DNA of 64,000 nucleotides, taken from assembly GCA_020445605.1 (NCBI GenBank), contig JAGRGH010000063.1, positions 1-64,000 of the forward strand, written 5' to 3'. The position numbers and the translations under genes are program-made. The notes under the pieces were generated by a model, which saw only the letters and a list, made by a program, of their open reading frames with translations, searched no databases and was not told the origin of the DNA. The stretch comes from Chromatiales bacterium (lineage in GTDB: Bacteria; Pseudomonadota; Gammaproteobacteria; JAGRGH01). Below are positions 50,707 through 60,507 of this stretch, in pieces; the first letter of the stretch is position 1, and every line of letters starts with the position of its first letter.

Positions 50707-51354
50707 GTGATCCGCGCCCCGGACGAACGTACCGCCATCGCACTGGCGGGCCTGTTTCAGGCGACCGCGCTGGTCGACCAAATCGCGCGCACCGGCATCG
50801 CCGACAGCGAGACCATGAGCACCTGCCTGGAGAGCATCTTTCGCATCGATGCCGACAGCACCGCCGCAGTCTACGGGGGGCTCGAGCATCTCCAGCCCGG
50901 ACTGCGACTGCTCGTGCAACAGCTCGAGGGCGGTCAGGGGCGAAATCTGCAGGTCACGCAATACGTCATCGTGCTCCTGCAACTCGAACGTCGATTGAGC
51001 GCCAACGCGGCAATGCTCGCGCAGCTGCGCGATGGCATCGAACGCATCGACAAGCTGCGCCAGCGGCTCGGTGCGCTGCACGACGACGTGATCGCGCCAC
51101 TGTCGGAGCTCTATGTGCAGACCGTCAGCACGCTGCGTCCGCGCGTGATCGTGCGCGGTCAGGCCGGACATCTGAACCGGCCGCTGGTCGCCACGCGCGT
51201 GCGCGCGCTGCTGCTGGCCGGCGTTCGCGCCGCGGTGCTCTGGAGCCAGGTCGGCGGTGGTCGTCTGCAGCTGATGTGGCACCGGCGCCGCATCGTGCGT
51301 CTGGCGCGCGCGCTGTTGCAGCGCGCGGAATCGCAGCCCACGCACACGACATGA
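50707..51354 (+). CDS. hflD: High frequency lysogenization protein HflD homologue
   Basis: This encodes 215 residues from GTG 50707. An all-helical protein with ALAGLFQATALVDQIARTG at the N-terminus and a central LLVQQLEGGQGRNLQVTQYVIVLLQLERRL, both typical of HflD. Length is normal. HflD is membrane-peripheral and binds phage lambda CII in E. coli; its cell role is unclear. Position after mnmA supports the call. Confidence 0.88.
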   Translation: MIRAPDERTAIALAGLFQATALVDQIARTGIADSETMSTCLESIFRIDADSTAAVYGGLEHLQPGLRLLVQQLEGGQGRNLQVTQYVIVLLQLERRLSANAAMLAQLRDGIERIDKLRQRLGALHDDVIAPLSELYVQTVSTLRPRVIVRGQAGHLNRPLVATRVRALLLAGVRAAVLWSQVGGGRLQLMWHRRRIVRLARALLQRAESQPTHTT

Positions 51355-51475
51355 GGCCAGCCGGGACACTTGGCGCGCAGCGCGGTAGACACGATCCGGT
51401 ATCAAGGTTTCCGGCGGCACAGGGAGGTGGCGCCATGATCGACGGCGGCAAGCCGTCGAAAGCGGGAAAATTTGG

Positions 51476-51532
51476 CGAAAAGTCACACTTTTCGTTTACG
51501 TTGCTCTGGCAAGTCAGAATCGCTTGATCAGA
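51476..51532 (-). repeat. Box-plus-hairpin repeat, inverted copy
   Basis: On the minus strand CTGATCAAGCGATTC...TTGCCAGAGCAACG leads into CGAAAAGT-GTG-ACTTTTCG (51476-51494). This is clearly homologous to 17771-17832 in both box and hairpin, though the hairpin stem sequence differs in part with compensating pairs. It lies between hflD and doxX. A further small palindrome (GACGGCGGCAAGCCGTC) lies near 51441. Confidence 0.65.
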
Positions 51533-51566
51533 GAGGGGTCTTTTGAAACAACGGGAGGGGTAAATC

Positions 51567-51974
51567 ATGATTGCGCAATCGTCCCCGGGTGACGCCCTCG
51601 GCAAGCTCGTACTGCGCCTGAGCGTCGGCGGACTGATGCTGTTCCACGGCGTGGCGAAGATCATGCACGCGGAGGCGCTTGGCAAGATCGGCGAGCGGCT
51701 CACCGGCGCCGGCCTGCCCTCACAGATTGCCTACGGCGTATATCTCGGCGAGGTGCTGGCACCGATCCTTGTCATCCTGGGCCTGTTCTGTCGCCTGGGT
51801 GGCGCCCTGATGGCCGTGAACATGCTGGTGGCCATCGGTCTGGTGCACATGGCGGACCTCGCGAAACTCACGGGCCACGGCGGCTGGGCGCTGGAACTGC
51901 AGGGGCTGTTCCTGTTCGGATCCGTGGCAATCATGTTGCTCGGCAGCGGGCGGTTCGCGATCCGGCCGGACTGA
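51567..51974 (+). CDS. DoxX-family membrane protein
   Basis: This encodes 135 residues with four hydrophobic helices. A GGGAGGGG ribosome site precedes the ATG. The start LRLSVGGLMLFHGVAKIMH and EVLAPILVILGLFCRLGG match DoxX. Family members are linked to redox or sulfur metabolism; specific role unknown. It is 3 bp ahead of the amidohydrolase gene. Confidence 0.88.
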   Translation: MIAQSSPGDALGKLVLRLSVGGLMLFHGVAKIMHAEALGKIGERLTGAGLPSQIAYGVYLGEVLAPILVILGLFCRLGGALMAVNMLVAIGLVHMADLAKLTGHGGWALELQGLFLFGSVAIMLLGSGRFAIRPD

Positions 51975-51977
51975 CCC

Positions 51978-52823
51978 ATGCAGGCAGGGGGGCGGCGACG
52001 GACCACGAGCCTCGTTGCCCGCATCCTGATCTGGGTAACCGCAACGACAAATTGCGCAGCGTTCAACGACGCGCACCTGCACTACGACGCGGACATTCAC
52101 GAGGCCCTTCCGCCCGCACGGATCAGCGAAGTCCTCGACGCGGCGGGCATCGATCGGGCGGTGATCACCAGCCGGCCGCCACAACTCGTCGCCGAGCTTG
52201 CCGCGGCGCAGCCGGGTCGTGTTCTGCCGCTACTCGGCGTGTATGAGAATGCCGTGAACAAGGAGACATGGATGTATGACGCGGCGCTTCCCGGCCGGCT
52301 GGCCAGGCGACTCGATGCCATGCACTGGTGCGGTATCGGCGAACTGCATCTATTCGCAGCGGGGCGACACAGCGCGGTGTTTCAACAGGTCGTCGAACTG
52401 GCGGTCGAACGCGATCTCGCCCTGCTGATCCACGGCGATCCGGCCGTGATCGATGCACTGTTCGAACTCGCTCCAGCCGCGCGGGTGGTCTGGGCACATG
52501 CCGGCGCCTATCCGTATCCGCCGCTGCTCGCGGACTACCTACGGCGCCATCCGAATCTGTACATCGACACCTCCGTGCGCGACGAACGCATCGCACCGGA
52601 TGGCGTCCTGGACGACGACTGGGCATGGCTGTTCATGGAATACCCGGAACGGTTTCTGGTCGGTGTCGACACCTTCCGCCCGGAACGCTGGGCGGAACTT
52701 CCATCCGTCGCGCGGACGATTCGGGCGTGGCTCGCGCAGCTGCCGCCAGACGTCGCCACTCTGATTGCGCACGAAAACCTGCCGCGCATCTATCGCTGCC
52801 GTTTGTCGGACTCTGATCAATGA
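51978..52823 (+). CDS. Amidohydrolase-family protein
   Basis: This encodes 281 residues. After an N-terminal hydrophobic patch (residues 12-26) the metal motif FNDAHLHYDAD (about 29-39) starts a TIM-barrel; GIGELHLFAAG, LLIHGDPA, VWAHAGAYPYP and a final GVDTFRPERW with an aspartate follow the amidohydrolase-2 order. Likely a periplasmic or membrane-tethered metal hydrolase. Substrate unknown. It follows doxX and precedes the hybrid kinase. Confidence 0.75.
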   Translation: MQAGGRRRTTSLVARILIWVTATTNCAAFNDAHLHYDADIHEALPPARISEVLDAAGIDRAVITSRPPQLVAELAAAQPGRVLPLLGVYENAVNKETWMYDAALPGRLARRLDAMHWCGIGELHLFAAGRHSAVFQQVVELAVERDLALLIHGDPAVIDALFELAPAARVVWAHAGAYPYPPLLADYLRRHPNLYIDTSVRDERIAPDGVLDDDWAWLFMEYPERFLVGVDTFRPERWAELPSVARTIRAWLAQLPPDVATLIAHENLPRIYRCRLSDSDQ

Positions 52824-52833
52824 AGCAGCCATC

Positions 52834-54942
52834 ATGAACATCAACGAACTTCAGGACGCCGGGACCGCGGACGGCCAGCGGCTCGTCAAGCGCATTCGCG
52901 ACGATGACGATCTGCAATCAGCACTGGTGCGCATGGCCTTCTGGCTGTTTACCGCGGCGTATCTCGGCACCGCGATCGTATCCGGACACTATCAGCTCGA
53001 CGCGACGCTCACGATTGCATTGTTCGGAATCTATCTCCTGTGGTTCGTCTGGCTGTTGATCAGCGCCTGGTATCGACCACATCCCCCGTGGCAACGCTAT
53101 CTTGCAGTCGCCGGCGATGCATCCGCGGTGGTCTGGTCGCTGTATCTGACGGGCGATCCACTGGGACCCTATTTTCTTATTTTCATATGGATTTTCATTG
53201 GTCACGGCGTCCGCTACGGGCGCATGGGTCTGCTCACGGCGTCGATTTCAAGCGTCGTTGGTTACACCATCGTCCTTGCGGTACTCGGCACCTGGCAGAC
53301 CGCACCGTTCGAGGTGCTGTTCGGTTACGCGGGGCTGACCATCCTGCCGCTCTATCAGGATCGACTGCTGCGCCGCCTGGTGCTTGCCCGCAGCCAGGCC
53401 GAAACGGCCAACGCGGCCAAGAGCGCATTCCTCGCGAATGTCAGTCACGAGATTCGCACGCCGTTGAACGGCGTCGTCGGCATGACCGCGCTGATGTCCG
53501 AGACCCGCCTGGACGAAACCCAGCGCACCTACATGCGCTCGCTGGACACCTCGGCGAAGCTGCTGCTCGGGATGCTGAACAACCTGCTCGATCTGTCGCG
53601 GCTCGAATCACACCAGATGCAGCTCGAACTTCGCCCATTCGATCTGCACGAAGCCATCCACGCGACACTGATGCTGTATGCAGAGTCGGCGTGGAACAAG
53701 CGCATCGATCTTTACTGTGTAATCGACGGCGAGGTGCCGCGCCACATCAACTTCGACCAGCTGCGACTTCAGGAAGTCATCGGCAACCTGATATCCAACG
53801 CCGTGAAATTCACCGAACGCGGCGAGATTCGAATCGAAGTGCAGTCTCCGGTCGAAGGGGAACTGGAGTTTTCAGTCGTGGACACCGGCATTGGAATCCA
53901 TCCCGACCAGATCGAGCGGGTGTTTGACCCGTTTCACCAGGCCGACGCATCCACCGCGCGCCGCTTCGGTGGAACAGGGCTCGGCCTGTCCATTGTGAAA
54001 GGACTGGTCGAACTCATGCACGGATCGATCGAGCCGCACAGCGAGCCCGGACGCGGCAGCCGATTCAGCGTGCGGTTGCCGATCGATGCCGCGACCGCCC
54101 AGCCACTCACGGTGCCAGACTTCGCTCAGCGCAACATCGTCGTGTGCGCAGACGCCGGCACGGACGCCACGGTACTGCTGGATTATCTCCAGCCCTGCAA
54201 CCTGAACGTCGAGGTGACCGCGAACATCGATGCGTTCATCGCGCGCCTTGCGCATGCCGACGCCGGACTGATTGCCGATACGCTGACCGGCCGCGACTTC
54301 AAGGCGACCCGTCGCCAGATCGATGCCGCTGGCTACCGGTCGCTGCCCGTCGGCGCCCTGCTGTATCCGCATCGCGCCGGCGCGGCCGAAGGGCAGCGTT
54401 TTCTGACCACGCTGAAGCCGCTGTTCGCGGGCAATCTGTTTCCGCTCCTGACCGGACTGTTCGGCGAAACTCGCCGTGCCGACCCGCGGCGGCTGGAACT
54501 GGTTCAGGAGCGCGCGCCACGGGTGCTGATCGCCGACGACAACGAGATCAACGCGACGATTTTCGAATCCTATCTGAGCGCGGCCGGTTTCGAGGTCGTG
54601 GTCGCGAGCGATGGTGGTCAGGCGCTGCGCCGGCTCGATCGCGAGCACTTCGCCGCCGCGCTGCTGGACCTGCGCATGCCGATTGCATCCGGTCTCGAGG
54701 TGGCGCGCGAACTTCGGGCCGGGGCCGGACCGAATGCGGCGATCCCGGTGATTGCGTTGACGGCCGACGCCCCGGACGGCGTGCGTCAGGACTGCACCGA
54801 GGCCGGCATCGACGAGGTGTTGATCAAGCCCACGAGTCGCGTGGAACTGCTCACGGCCCTGCGCCGGCTGCTGCCGGCACGCAACACTGTTCAGCCAGCG
54901 CGGGAACGCCCGGCGGCGCGCGACAGCGACACGTCGCGCTGA
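52834..54942 (+). CDS. RpfC-like hybrid sensor histidine kinase
   Basis: This encodes 702 residues from ATG 52834. About five membrane helices (35-178) precede HisKA with H205 (ANVSHEIRTPLNG), HATPase (NAVKFTERG, DTGIGI, GGTGLGLSIV) and a C-terminal receiver domain (about 563-690) with D612 (LLDLRMP). This matches RpfC minus the HPt domain. RpfC senses the DSF fatty-acid signal, but its partner synthase RpfF is not in the window and ligand is not proved. The 3' end overlaps the convergent iscR gene by 52 bp. Confidence 0.87.
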   Translation: MNINELQDAGTADGQRLVKRIRDDDDLQSALVRMAFWLFTAAYLGTAIVSGHYQLDATLTIALFGIYLLWFVWLLISAWYRPHPPWQRYLAVAGDASAVVWSLYLTGDPLGPYFLIFIWIFIGHGVRYGRMGLLTASISSVVGYTIVLAVLGTWQTAPFEVLFGYAGLTILPLYQDRLLRRLVLARSQAETANAAKSAFLANVSHEIRTPLNGVVGMTALMSETRLDETQRTYMRSLDTSAKLLLGMLNNLLDLSRLESHQMQLELRPFDLHEAIHATLMLYAESAWNKRIDLYCVIDGEVPRHINFDQLRLQEVIGNLISNAVKFTERGEIRIEVQSPVEGELEFSVVDTGIGIHPDQIERVFDPFHQADASTARRFGGTGLGLSIVKGLVELMHGSIEPHSEPGRGSRFSVRLPIDAATAQPLTVPDFAQRNIVVCADAGTDATVLLDYLQPCNLNVEVTANIDAFIARLAHADAGLIADTLTGRDFKATRRQIDAAGYRSLPVGALLYPHRAGAAEGQRFLTTLKPLFAGNLFPLLTGLFGETRRADPRRLELVQERAPRVLIADDNEINATIFESYLSAAGFEVVVASDGGQALRRLDREHFAAALLDLRMPIASGLEVARELRAGAGPNAAIPVIALTADAPDGVRQDCTEAGIDEVLIKPTSRVELLTALRRLLPARNTVQPARERPAARDSDTSR

Positions 54943-55367
54943 GTGTCGGAGGCGGCACGGGTGCGGCCGCGCTCGACCAGGTCGGCAAGACTGACCCTGC
55001 TCAGGTAGTCATGGATGGACTCGCTCAGTTCCATCCACAGATCGTGGGTCAGACAGCGCTCACCGTCCTTGCAGTTCTCACGTCCCCCGCAGCGGGTGAG
55101 CTGTACGTTCTCGTCGACCGCCGTGATGATCTCGGCGATGGAGATTTCCGCTCCGTCACGCGCCAGCCGGTAGCCGCCGCCAGGCCCGCGCAGACCCTGC
55201 ACGAGGCCGGCCTTGCGCAGCCTCGCGAACAGCTGCTCGAGATAGGACAGCGAAATGTCCTGGCAGCCCGAAATGTCCGCCAGCGTGGTGTGGCCGTGCT
55301 CCTCGTCGCGCAAGGCGAGGTCCAGCATCGCCGTCACGGCATAACGGCCTTTGGTCGACAGTCGCAT
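54891..55367 (-). CDS. iscR: Iron-sulfur cluster regulator IscR
   Basis: This encodes 158 residues. The ATG at 55367 (MRLSTKGRYAVTAM) is the family start. A winged-helix Rrf2 domain includes the recognition helix and GLRGPGGGYRLAR. The [2Fe-2S] ligands C93, C99 and C105 with H108 match those of E. coli IscR. It represses isc genes when holo. No iscSUA genes lie beside it, so it is an orphan here. Confidence 0.92.
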   Translation of the reverse strand: MRLSTKGRYAVTAMLDLALRDEEHGHTTLADISGCQDISLSYLEQLFARLRKAGLVQGLRGPGGGYRLARDGAEISIAEIITAVDENVQLTRCGGRENCKDGERCLTHDLWMELSESIHDYLSRVSLADLVERGRTRAASDTQRDVSLSRAAGRSRAG

Positions 55368-55548
55368 ACTCAATCCCCGAAAAATCCGGCCCACGCCCGG
55401 TGGGCGCAGGCTCGACGCAGTCCAAACCCCGGCGCGGCTGAGAATCCGCGCCTACGCGAACACGCTCCACGCCGCTGACCGGGACACCTGACCGGACTGC
55501 TTTCCTGAGTATTTTGCGCGGGAATCCGCGGGTGATCAATTCCGCAGA

Positions 55549-56751
55549 TCAGACCGGGGCTTCGGGGGCCTCGATCCGGGCGGGCCGCTCGGCCTCGGGG
55601 CCGCGCAGCCACAGCCAGGCGACGAGCGCCCCGAGCGCAGCGGCGCCGGCCGCCACCCCGAACGCCCACTGCGCCCCGGCAGACCAGAGATAGCCGGCGG
55701 ACAGGCTTCCCGCCGCGCCGCCTGCCCCGAAACTCAGGCTCGAATACAGCGCCTGCCCGCGGCCCTGGTGCCGACCGTGGAAGTACCGATGCACGAGTTC
55801 GATCGCGCCGGCGTGAAACAGACCGAAGGTTGCGGCGTGGCCGAGCTGGGCGAGCAGCACCACCCAAAGCCGGTCTGCGAACAGCCCGATCGCCAGCCAG
55901 CGCACTGCCGCAATCGCCAGTGCCAGGACCAGCATCCGGCGCAGATTCAGGCGCCCCGCCAGCCGGGGCATCACGATGAACAGGGCGATTTCCGCGATCA
56001 CCCCGAGCGCCCAGAGCTGGCCAATCAGCGTGCGACTGTAGCCGCTGGCCTCCAGATGCACCGAAAAGAACGCGTAGTACGGGCCATGCCCGAATTGCGC
56101 CAGAAAGCAGACCACGAAGAACGCCGCCACGGGTGGCGCGCGCATGATCTTCACGAGCGTTCCGCCGCGCGGCGGATGCCCTGCCTGTCCGACGCCCGGT
56201 GCGTCGGCGACCAGATGCGAGACGCCCCAGATCAGTACGAAACATGCAAGCAAGACCGCTGGCAGCCATCCGGTTCCGAACCGGTCGAGCAGCGGCCCGC
56301 AGGCAACGACCGTGACCACGAATCCGACCGAGCCCCACAACCGCACGCGCGGATATTGATGGGTGTCGTGCCGCAGGTGGTTCAGCGTCACGGCCTCGAA
56401 CTGCGGCAGCGCGGCGTTCCAGAAGAAGCTGAACAGCGCCGTCACCAGCGCCAGTGGCCAGAATCCCGGTTCGAACAGCACCAGGGTGAAGCTCAGCACC
56501 GCCAGCAGCGAACCGCTGCGCACCACGGGCATGCGCAGGCCCGTGCGGTCGGCGAGCCAGCTCCAGAGGAACGGCGCAAGCAGCTTGGTGGCCATGAGCA
56601 CCGCGATGAGCTCGCCGATCTCGGCCGCGCCGAAACCACGGCCCTCGAGGTACAGCGGCCAGTACGGCACCAGCGCCCCCAGGGCCGCGAAATAGGCGAG
56701 ATAAAACCCCGACAGCCGCCAGTACGGCAGCGCAGGCGACCGGGCGCCCAC
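55549..56751 (-). CDS. MFS transporter, HcaT/PPP-like
   Basis: This encodes 400 residues with twelve hydrophobic helices. LPYWRLSGFYLAYFAALGALVPYWPLYLEGRGF at the start is typical of the 3-phenylpropionate/HcaT-type group, followed by LWGSVGFVVTVVACGPLLDRFG. It probably imports a small organic molecule with protons. Next to aroC only by position. Substrate unproven. Confidence 0.82.
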   Translation of the reverse strand: MGARSPALPYWRLSGFYLAYFAALGALVPYWPLYLEGRGFGAAEIGELIAVLMATKLLAPFLWSWLADRTGLRMPVVRSGSLLAVLSFTLVLFEPGFWPLALVTALFSFFWNAALPQFEAVTLNHLRHDTHQYPRVRLWGSVGFVVTVVACGPLLDRFGTGWLPAVLLACFVLIWGVSHLVADAPGVGQAGHPPRGGTLVKIMRAPPVAAFFVVCFLAQFGHGPYYAFFSVHLEASGYSRTLIGQLWALGVIAEIALFIVMPRLAGRLNLRRMLVLALAIAAVRWLAIGLFADRLWVVLLAQLGHAATFGLFHAGAIELVHRYFHGRHQGRGQALYSSLSFGAGGAAGSLSAGYLWSAGAQWAFGVAAGAAALGALVAWLWLRGPEAERPARIEAPEAPV

Positions 56752-56759
56752 GGCTGTGA

Positions 56760-57863
56760 TCAGGATTCGGCGCGGGACGGAATCACCGGGACGCCGGAAG
56801 CGACATCGGCATTCTGAGCACGGTGGCGCAGCCAGTGATCCATCAGCACGAGCGCCAGCATCGCCTCGGCGATCGGCACGGCGCGGATGCCCACGCAGGG
56901 GTCATGGCGCCCGCGGGTGACCACCTCAGCGGGCTGGCCGTGGCTGTCGACGCTGCGGCCGGGTTTGAGGATGCTTGAAGTCGGCTTCAGCGCGATCGAG
57001 ACCTCGACGTCCTGACCACTGGAAATGCCACCCAGCGTGCCGCCAGCGTCGTTCTTCAGAAACCCCTCCGGCGTGATCTCGTCGCGGTGCTCGCTGCCGC
57101 GCTGCTCGACGCTGCGGAATCCCGCGCCGATCTCGACTGCCTTGACCGCGTTGATGCTCATCATCGCGTGGGCGATGTCGGCGTCCAGACGATCGAAGAT
57201 CGGCTCGCCAAGCCCCGGCGGCACACCGGCCGCGACGACATTCACACGGGCGCCAACGGAATCTCCATCGCGCCGCAGCGCGTCCATGAACGCCTCCATT
57301 TCGGCGATGCGGTCGGGGTCCGGGCAGAAAAACGCGTTTCGTTCGATCTCGTCCCACTCCACGCGCTGGACCCGGATCGGCCCCAGGGCCGCCAGATAGC
57401 CGCGAATCTCGATGCCGAGACGCTCGCGCAGGTACTTTTTGGCGATTCCGCCCGCCGCAACGCGCATGGCGGTTTCGCGTGCGGAGGAACGGCCGCCACC
57501 CCGGTAGTCGCGCACGCCATACTTCTGCGCGTAGGTGTAATCAGCGTGCCCAGGTCGGAACAAGTCCTTGATTTGCGAGTAGTCTTTCGATCGCTGGTCG
57601 ACATTTTCGACCACCAGACCGATCGGCGCCCCGGTCGTCACGCCCTCGAAAACGCCGGACAGGATGCGCACCGCATCGGGCTCACGACGCTGGGTCGTGT
57701 GGCGGGACTGGCCGGGGCGGCGGCGATCCAGATCGCCCTGCAGGTCGGCCTCGCACAGCCCAAGCCCGGGCGGGCAGCCGTCGACCACACAGCCGATCGC
57801 GGGCCCATGGCTCTCGCCGAACGAGGTGACCGCAAATAATCGGCCGAAGGTGTTGCCGGACAA
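56760..57863 (-). CDS. aroC: Chorismate synthase AroC
   Basis: This encodes 367 residues. Family motifs: [22 protein letters not shown] at the start, [41 protein letters not shown] in the middle and [24 protein letters not shown] late. It makes chorismate from EPSP in the shikimate pathway, the precursor for the pabB product encoded 28 kb away. A short gap separates it from the MFS gene. Confidence 0.95.
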   Translation of the reverse strand: MSGNTFGRLFAVTSFGESHGPAIGCVVDGCPPGLGLCEADLQGDLDRRRPGQSRHTTQRREPDAVRILSGVFEGVTTGAPIGLVVENVDQRSKDYSQIKDLFRPGHADYTYAQKYGVRDYRGGGRSSARETAMRVAAGGIAKKYLRERLGIEIRGYLAALGPIRVQRVEWDEIERNAFFCPDPDRIAEMEAFMDALRRDGDSVGARVNVVAAGVPPGLGEPIFDRLDADIAHAMMSINAVKAVEIGAGFRSVEQRGSEHRDEITPEGFLKNDAGGTLGGISSGQDVEVSIALKPTSSILKPGRSVDSHGQPAEVVTRGRHDPCVGIRAVPIAEAMLALVLMDHWLRHRAQNADVASGVPVIPSRAES

Positions 57864-58160
57864 CGCTGCGCTCCGCTATGGCTGGAAGACCGTCGCATTA
57901 TGCCAGTGGAACCATCGGCGAATCGCCGCTGCGCGGTGCGCGACGGCAGCCGACCGCGACCCGTTCAGGTGCGGCGGACAGGCCATTTTTCCGCCGCTGT
58001 GGGCCGAACGCCGGCCGCCGGAAAATGCGCGCCGATTGACGATCATTAACTGGCGCAAATCGGGTATTCATGCTAGCCTTTTCGGGACTGCAATCTCTAT
58101 GCGACGCGCCACAGGTTCACACGCGCCGCGCCTACAGGCCCGATGGGAGGCACTGGAGTT

Positions 58161-58835
58161 ATGAAGCGTTCTCGTCTGACCACCGCCGTAACCGCCGGTT
58201 TGATCGCCATCGCCACAGGCGTCGCGCAGGCCGGTGATGTCGTCGGCACCGTTTCCAGCATCAAAGGCAAGGCGTTCGTCGATGACAACGGCGACGGCAA
58301 GTTCCAGTCGGTCGCAGTTGGCGCCGATGTCCGCGTGGGAAATCGCTATCTGGTGCCGGATTCCAACGAACTCGTACTGAATTTGGATCAGTGTGTTCGT
58401 TCGGGCATGACCCACGTACTGAAAAACGCCTACGTGACCATCACGAAGGATCCAAACTGCGGCCCGGTCGCCGTGGCCCCGGCCAGCGAAGCGATCGGCG
58501 CGGCCCCGCCACCGGCAGCCTCGGCTCCGCCGCCGCCTCCGCCACCCGTCGCCTCGGCGCCGCCGCCAGCGGCGATGGCGCCCAAGGCCACGGTAGCCAG
58601 CTCGAGTTCCGCATCCGCGGGCGGAGCGGGTAGCGGTGGTGCGTCAGCGGCCAGTGGCGGTGCAGGCAGCAGTGCCTCAGCAGCCAGCGGCAGTGGCGCA
58701 GCTGCGGGTGGTGGCGGCAGTGCCGCCGCAGGCGGTGGTGGCCTGTTTACTGAGCCGGTAGTCGCCGCCTTCGTAGGCTTTGGCGCCGTCGGCGCAATGC
58801 TGCTGCTTGACGACGACGACGGCAGCCCGAACTAG
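58161..58835 (+). CDS. Secreted Pro/Gly/Ser-rich protein with C-terminal hydrophobic segment
   Basis: This encodes 224 residues from ATG 58161 with CTGGAG upstream. Signal peptide to about residue 24 (VAQAG). A small beta domain follows (about 25-100, with VVGTVSSIKGKAFVDDNGDG), which resembles FecR-like modules only vaguely. Then a Pro/Ala segment, a Gly/Ser/Ala-rich stretch (about 140-195), a hydrophobic helix (VVAAFVGFGAVGAMLLL) and an acidic end. Unknown family. It has its own terminator. Confidence 0.7.
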   Translation: MKRSRLTTAVTAGLIAIATGVAQAGDVVGTVSSIKGKAFVDDNGDGKFQSVAVGADVRVGNRYLVPDSNELVLNLDQCVRSGMTHVLKNAYVTITKDPNCGPVAVAPASEAIGAAPPPAASAPPPPPPPVASAPPPAAMAPKATVASSSSASAGGAGSGGASAASGGAGSSASAASGSGAAAGGGGSAAAGGGGLFTEPVVAAFVGFGAVGAMLLLDDDDGSPN

Positions 58836-58856
58836 GCCAGCGTTCTCAGATCCTGC

Positions 58857-58892
58857 AAACCGGGTCCGGCAAATGCCCGACCCGGTTTTTTT
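58857..58892 (+). terminator. Rho-independent terminator
   Basis: AAACCGGGTC (58857-58866) pairs with GACCCGGTTT (58879-58888) across a 12-base loop, followed by further T residues. It lies 21 bp after the stop of the secreted protein gene. Confidence 0.85.
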
Positions 58893-58982
58893 ATGCCTGC
58901 GATTTCTTCGGTTCGAAAGCCCGCCGTCACGGGCGATTGAGAAGAAGGCGCCAACGACCTGCCAGGCCCCGGCTTGCATCCC

Positions 58983-60479
58983 CTACAAGGCCGCCTCAAG
59001 ACGCTTGCAGACGGTCGTCAAAACTTCAACCCGCGCGTACCGCTTGTCGTCCGCGGGAACCAACGTCCACGGCGCATGGTGCGTCGAAGTCCGCTCGAAC
59101 ATTTCGTTGGCGGCCAGCCGATAGTCGTCCCAGCGATCACGGTTACGCCAGTCCTCGTCGGTGATCTTGTGCCGCTTGTGTTCGGTCTGGGCGCGTGATT
59201 CAAACCGTGCGAGCTGTTCCTCAGGTGAGATCTGCAACCAGAACTTCATGACAATCGCACCGGCGTCGTGCAACTGCTGTTCGAAGTCGTTGATCTCGAG
59301 AAAGGCCCGCTGCCAGCGCGCTTCAGGCGTGAGGCCCTCTACCCGCTCAACGAGCACCCGCCCATACCAGGACCGGTCGTACACCGTCATTCGTCCGGCG
59401 CGCGGAAGATAGCGCCAGAATCGCCACAGATAATGAAAGTCGCGCTCGAATTCACGCGGTGCCGCAATGCGGATCACCCTGCGCAGCCGCGCGTCCACGG
59501 TCTCGACCACGCGACGGATCGCACCGCCCTTGCCGGCCGCATCCACGCCCTCGAAGACCAGCACCGACGAGCGCTGTTGTTTGTACGCCGCCCAGCTCAG
59601 TTCGTTGATGCGGGCGCGTAGTACCGCCATCTGCCGATCGTAGTCGTCGACATCGATCCGTCGCGTCAGGTCCAGCGTATCGAGCAGCGTCAGCTCGACC
59701 AGGTCGTCACCGGTGAGCGCGGTTGCTGCTTCCGGCGTGGCAGTCGGCTCGGACGATGCCGAGAGACTCGCGTTGGCCAGGCGGTGCTGCACGGCGTGAA
59801 GAATCGCCTCGCCGCCGACAATGTTCCGATATCGCGCATTGCTCGCTTCGATCACATGCCATGGCGCGCGTCCGAGGTCAGTCTCGCGCATGATCTGCTC
59901 ACCAATACCCTCGAACAGTTCATAGCGCAGCTTGAACTCGGCCTTCTTCGGCAGCATGCCCCAGCGCGAATGCGCGTCGTGTTTGCGCTGCTTGAGCCGC
60001 TTGCGCTGGATGCCCTTGGAAAAGTGGTACCAGAGCTTGATGATCAGCACGCCATCCTCGATCAGCATGCGCTCGAACTCGCGGATGCGGCCGAGGCTCA
60101 CCGACAATCGCGCATCCCCCCATCCTTCATTGAAACGCTGCTCGATCGGCCACTGATACCAACCGTCGAACAGTACTGCGATCTCGCCACGCGGCGGCAG
60201 CACGCGCCAGAAGCGCCACATGCGCGGGCGCTGGATTTCCTCGTCGGTTTCGTCCCAGAACGCATGGACCCGCACGCCGCGCGGATCGAGCCATTCGCCG
60301 AGCCGGTTGACGAACTGCCCCTTGCCAGCCCCGTCCATGCCCGAGACCAGCACAACGACCGGCACGCCCTTTTCGCGAACGGCGCGCTGTGCCTCCAGAA
60401 GCGCAGGACGCAACGCGTCGCGACGGGCGTGGTACTCCTCCCGACTGAGGCGGTGACCGAGTTTTGCGTTCTCGAACAT
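58983..60479 (-). CDS. pap: Polyphosphate:AMP phosphotransferase (two-domain PPK2)
   Basis: This encodes 498 residues, the length of PAP enzymes. There are two PPK2 domains with P-loops: VSGMDGAGKGQFVNRLGEW (about 45-63) and FEGVDAAGKGGAIRRV (about 303-318). Lid arginines are in the matching WYGRVLVERVEG region. It converts AMP and polyphosphate to ADP. It lies in the same direction as the YkuD gene upstream, and it is the second PPK2 enzyme of the window. Confidence 0.92.
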   Translation of the reverse strand: MFENAKLGHRLSREEYHARRDALRPALLEAQRAVREKGVPVVVLVSGMDGAGKGQFVNRLGEWLDPRGVRVHAFWDETDEEIQRPRMWRFWRVLPPRGEIAVLFDGWYQWPIEQRFNEGWGDARLSVSLGRIREFERMLIEDGVLIIKLWYHFSKGIQRKRLKQRKHDAHSRWGMLPKKAEFKLRYELFEGIGEQIMRETDLGRAPWHVIEASNARYRNIVGGEAILHAVQHRLANASLSASSEPTATPEAATALTGDDLVELTLLDTLDLTRRIDVDDYDRQMAVLRARINELSWAAYKQQRSSVLVFEGVDAAGKGGAIRRVVETVDARLRRVIRIAAPREFERDFHYLWRFWRYLPRAGRMTVYDRSWYGRVLVERVEGLTPEARWQRAFLEINDFEQQLHDAGAIVMKFWLQISPEEQLARFESRAQTEHKRHKITDEDWRNRDRWDDYRLAANEMFERTSTHHAPWTLVPADDKRYARVEVLTTVCKRLEAAL

Positions 60480-60507
60480 CTTCCCTCCCGATTCCGGTCG
60501 CCGCAGG

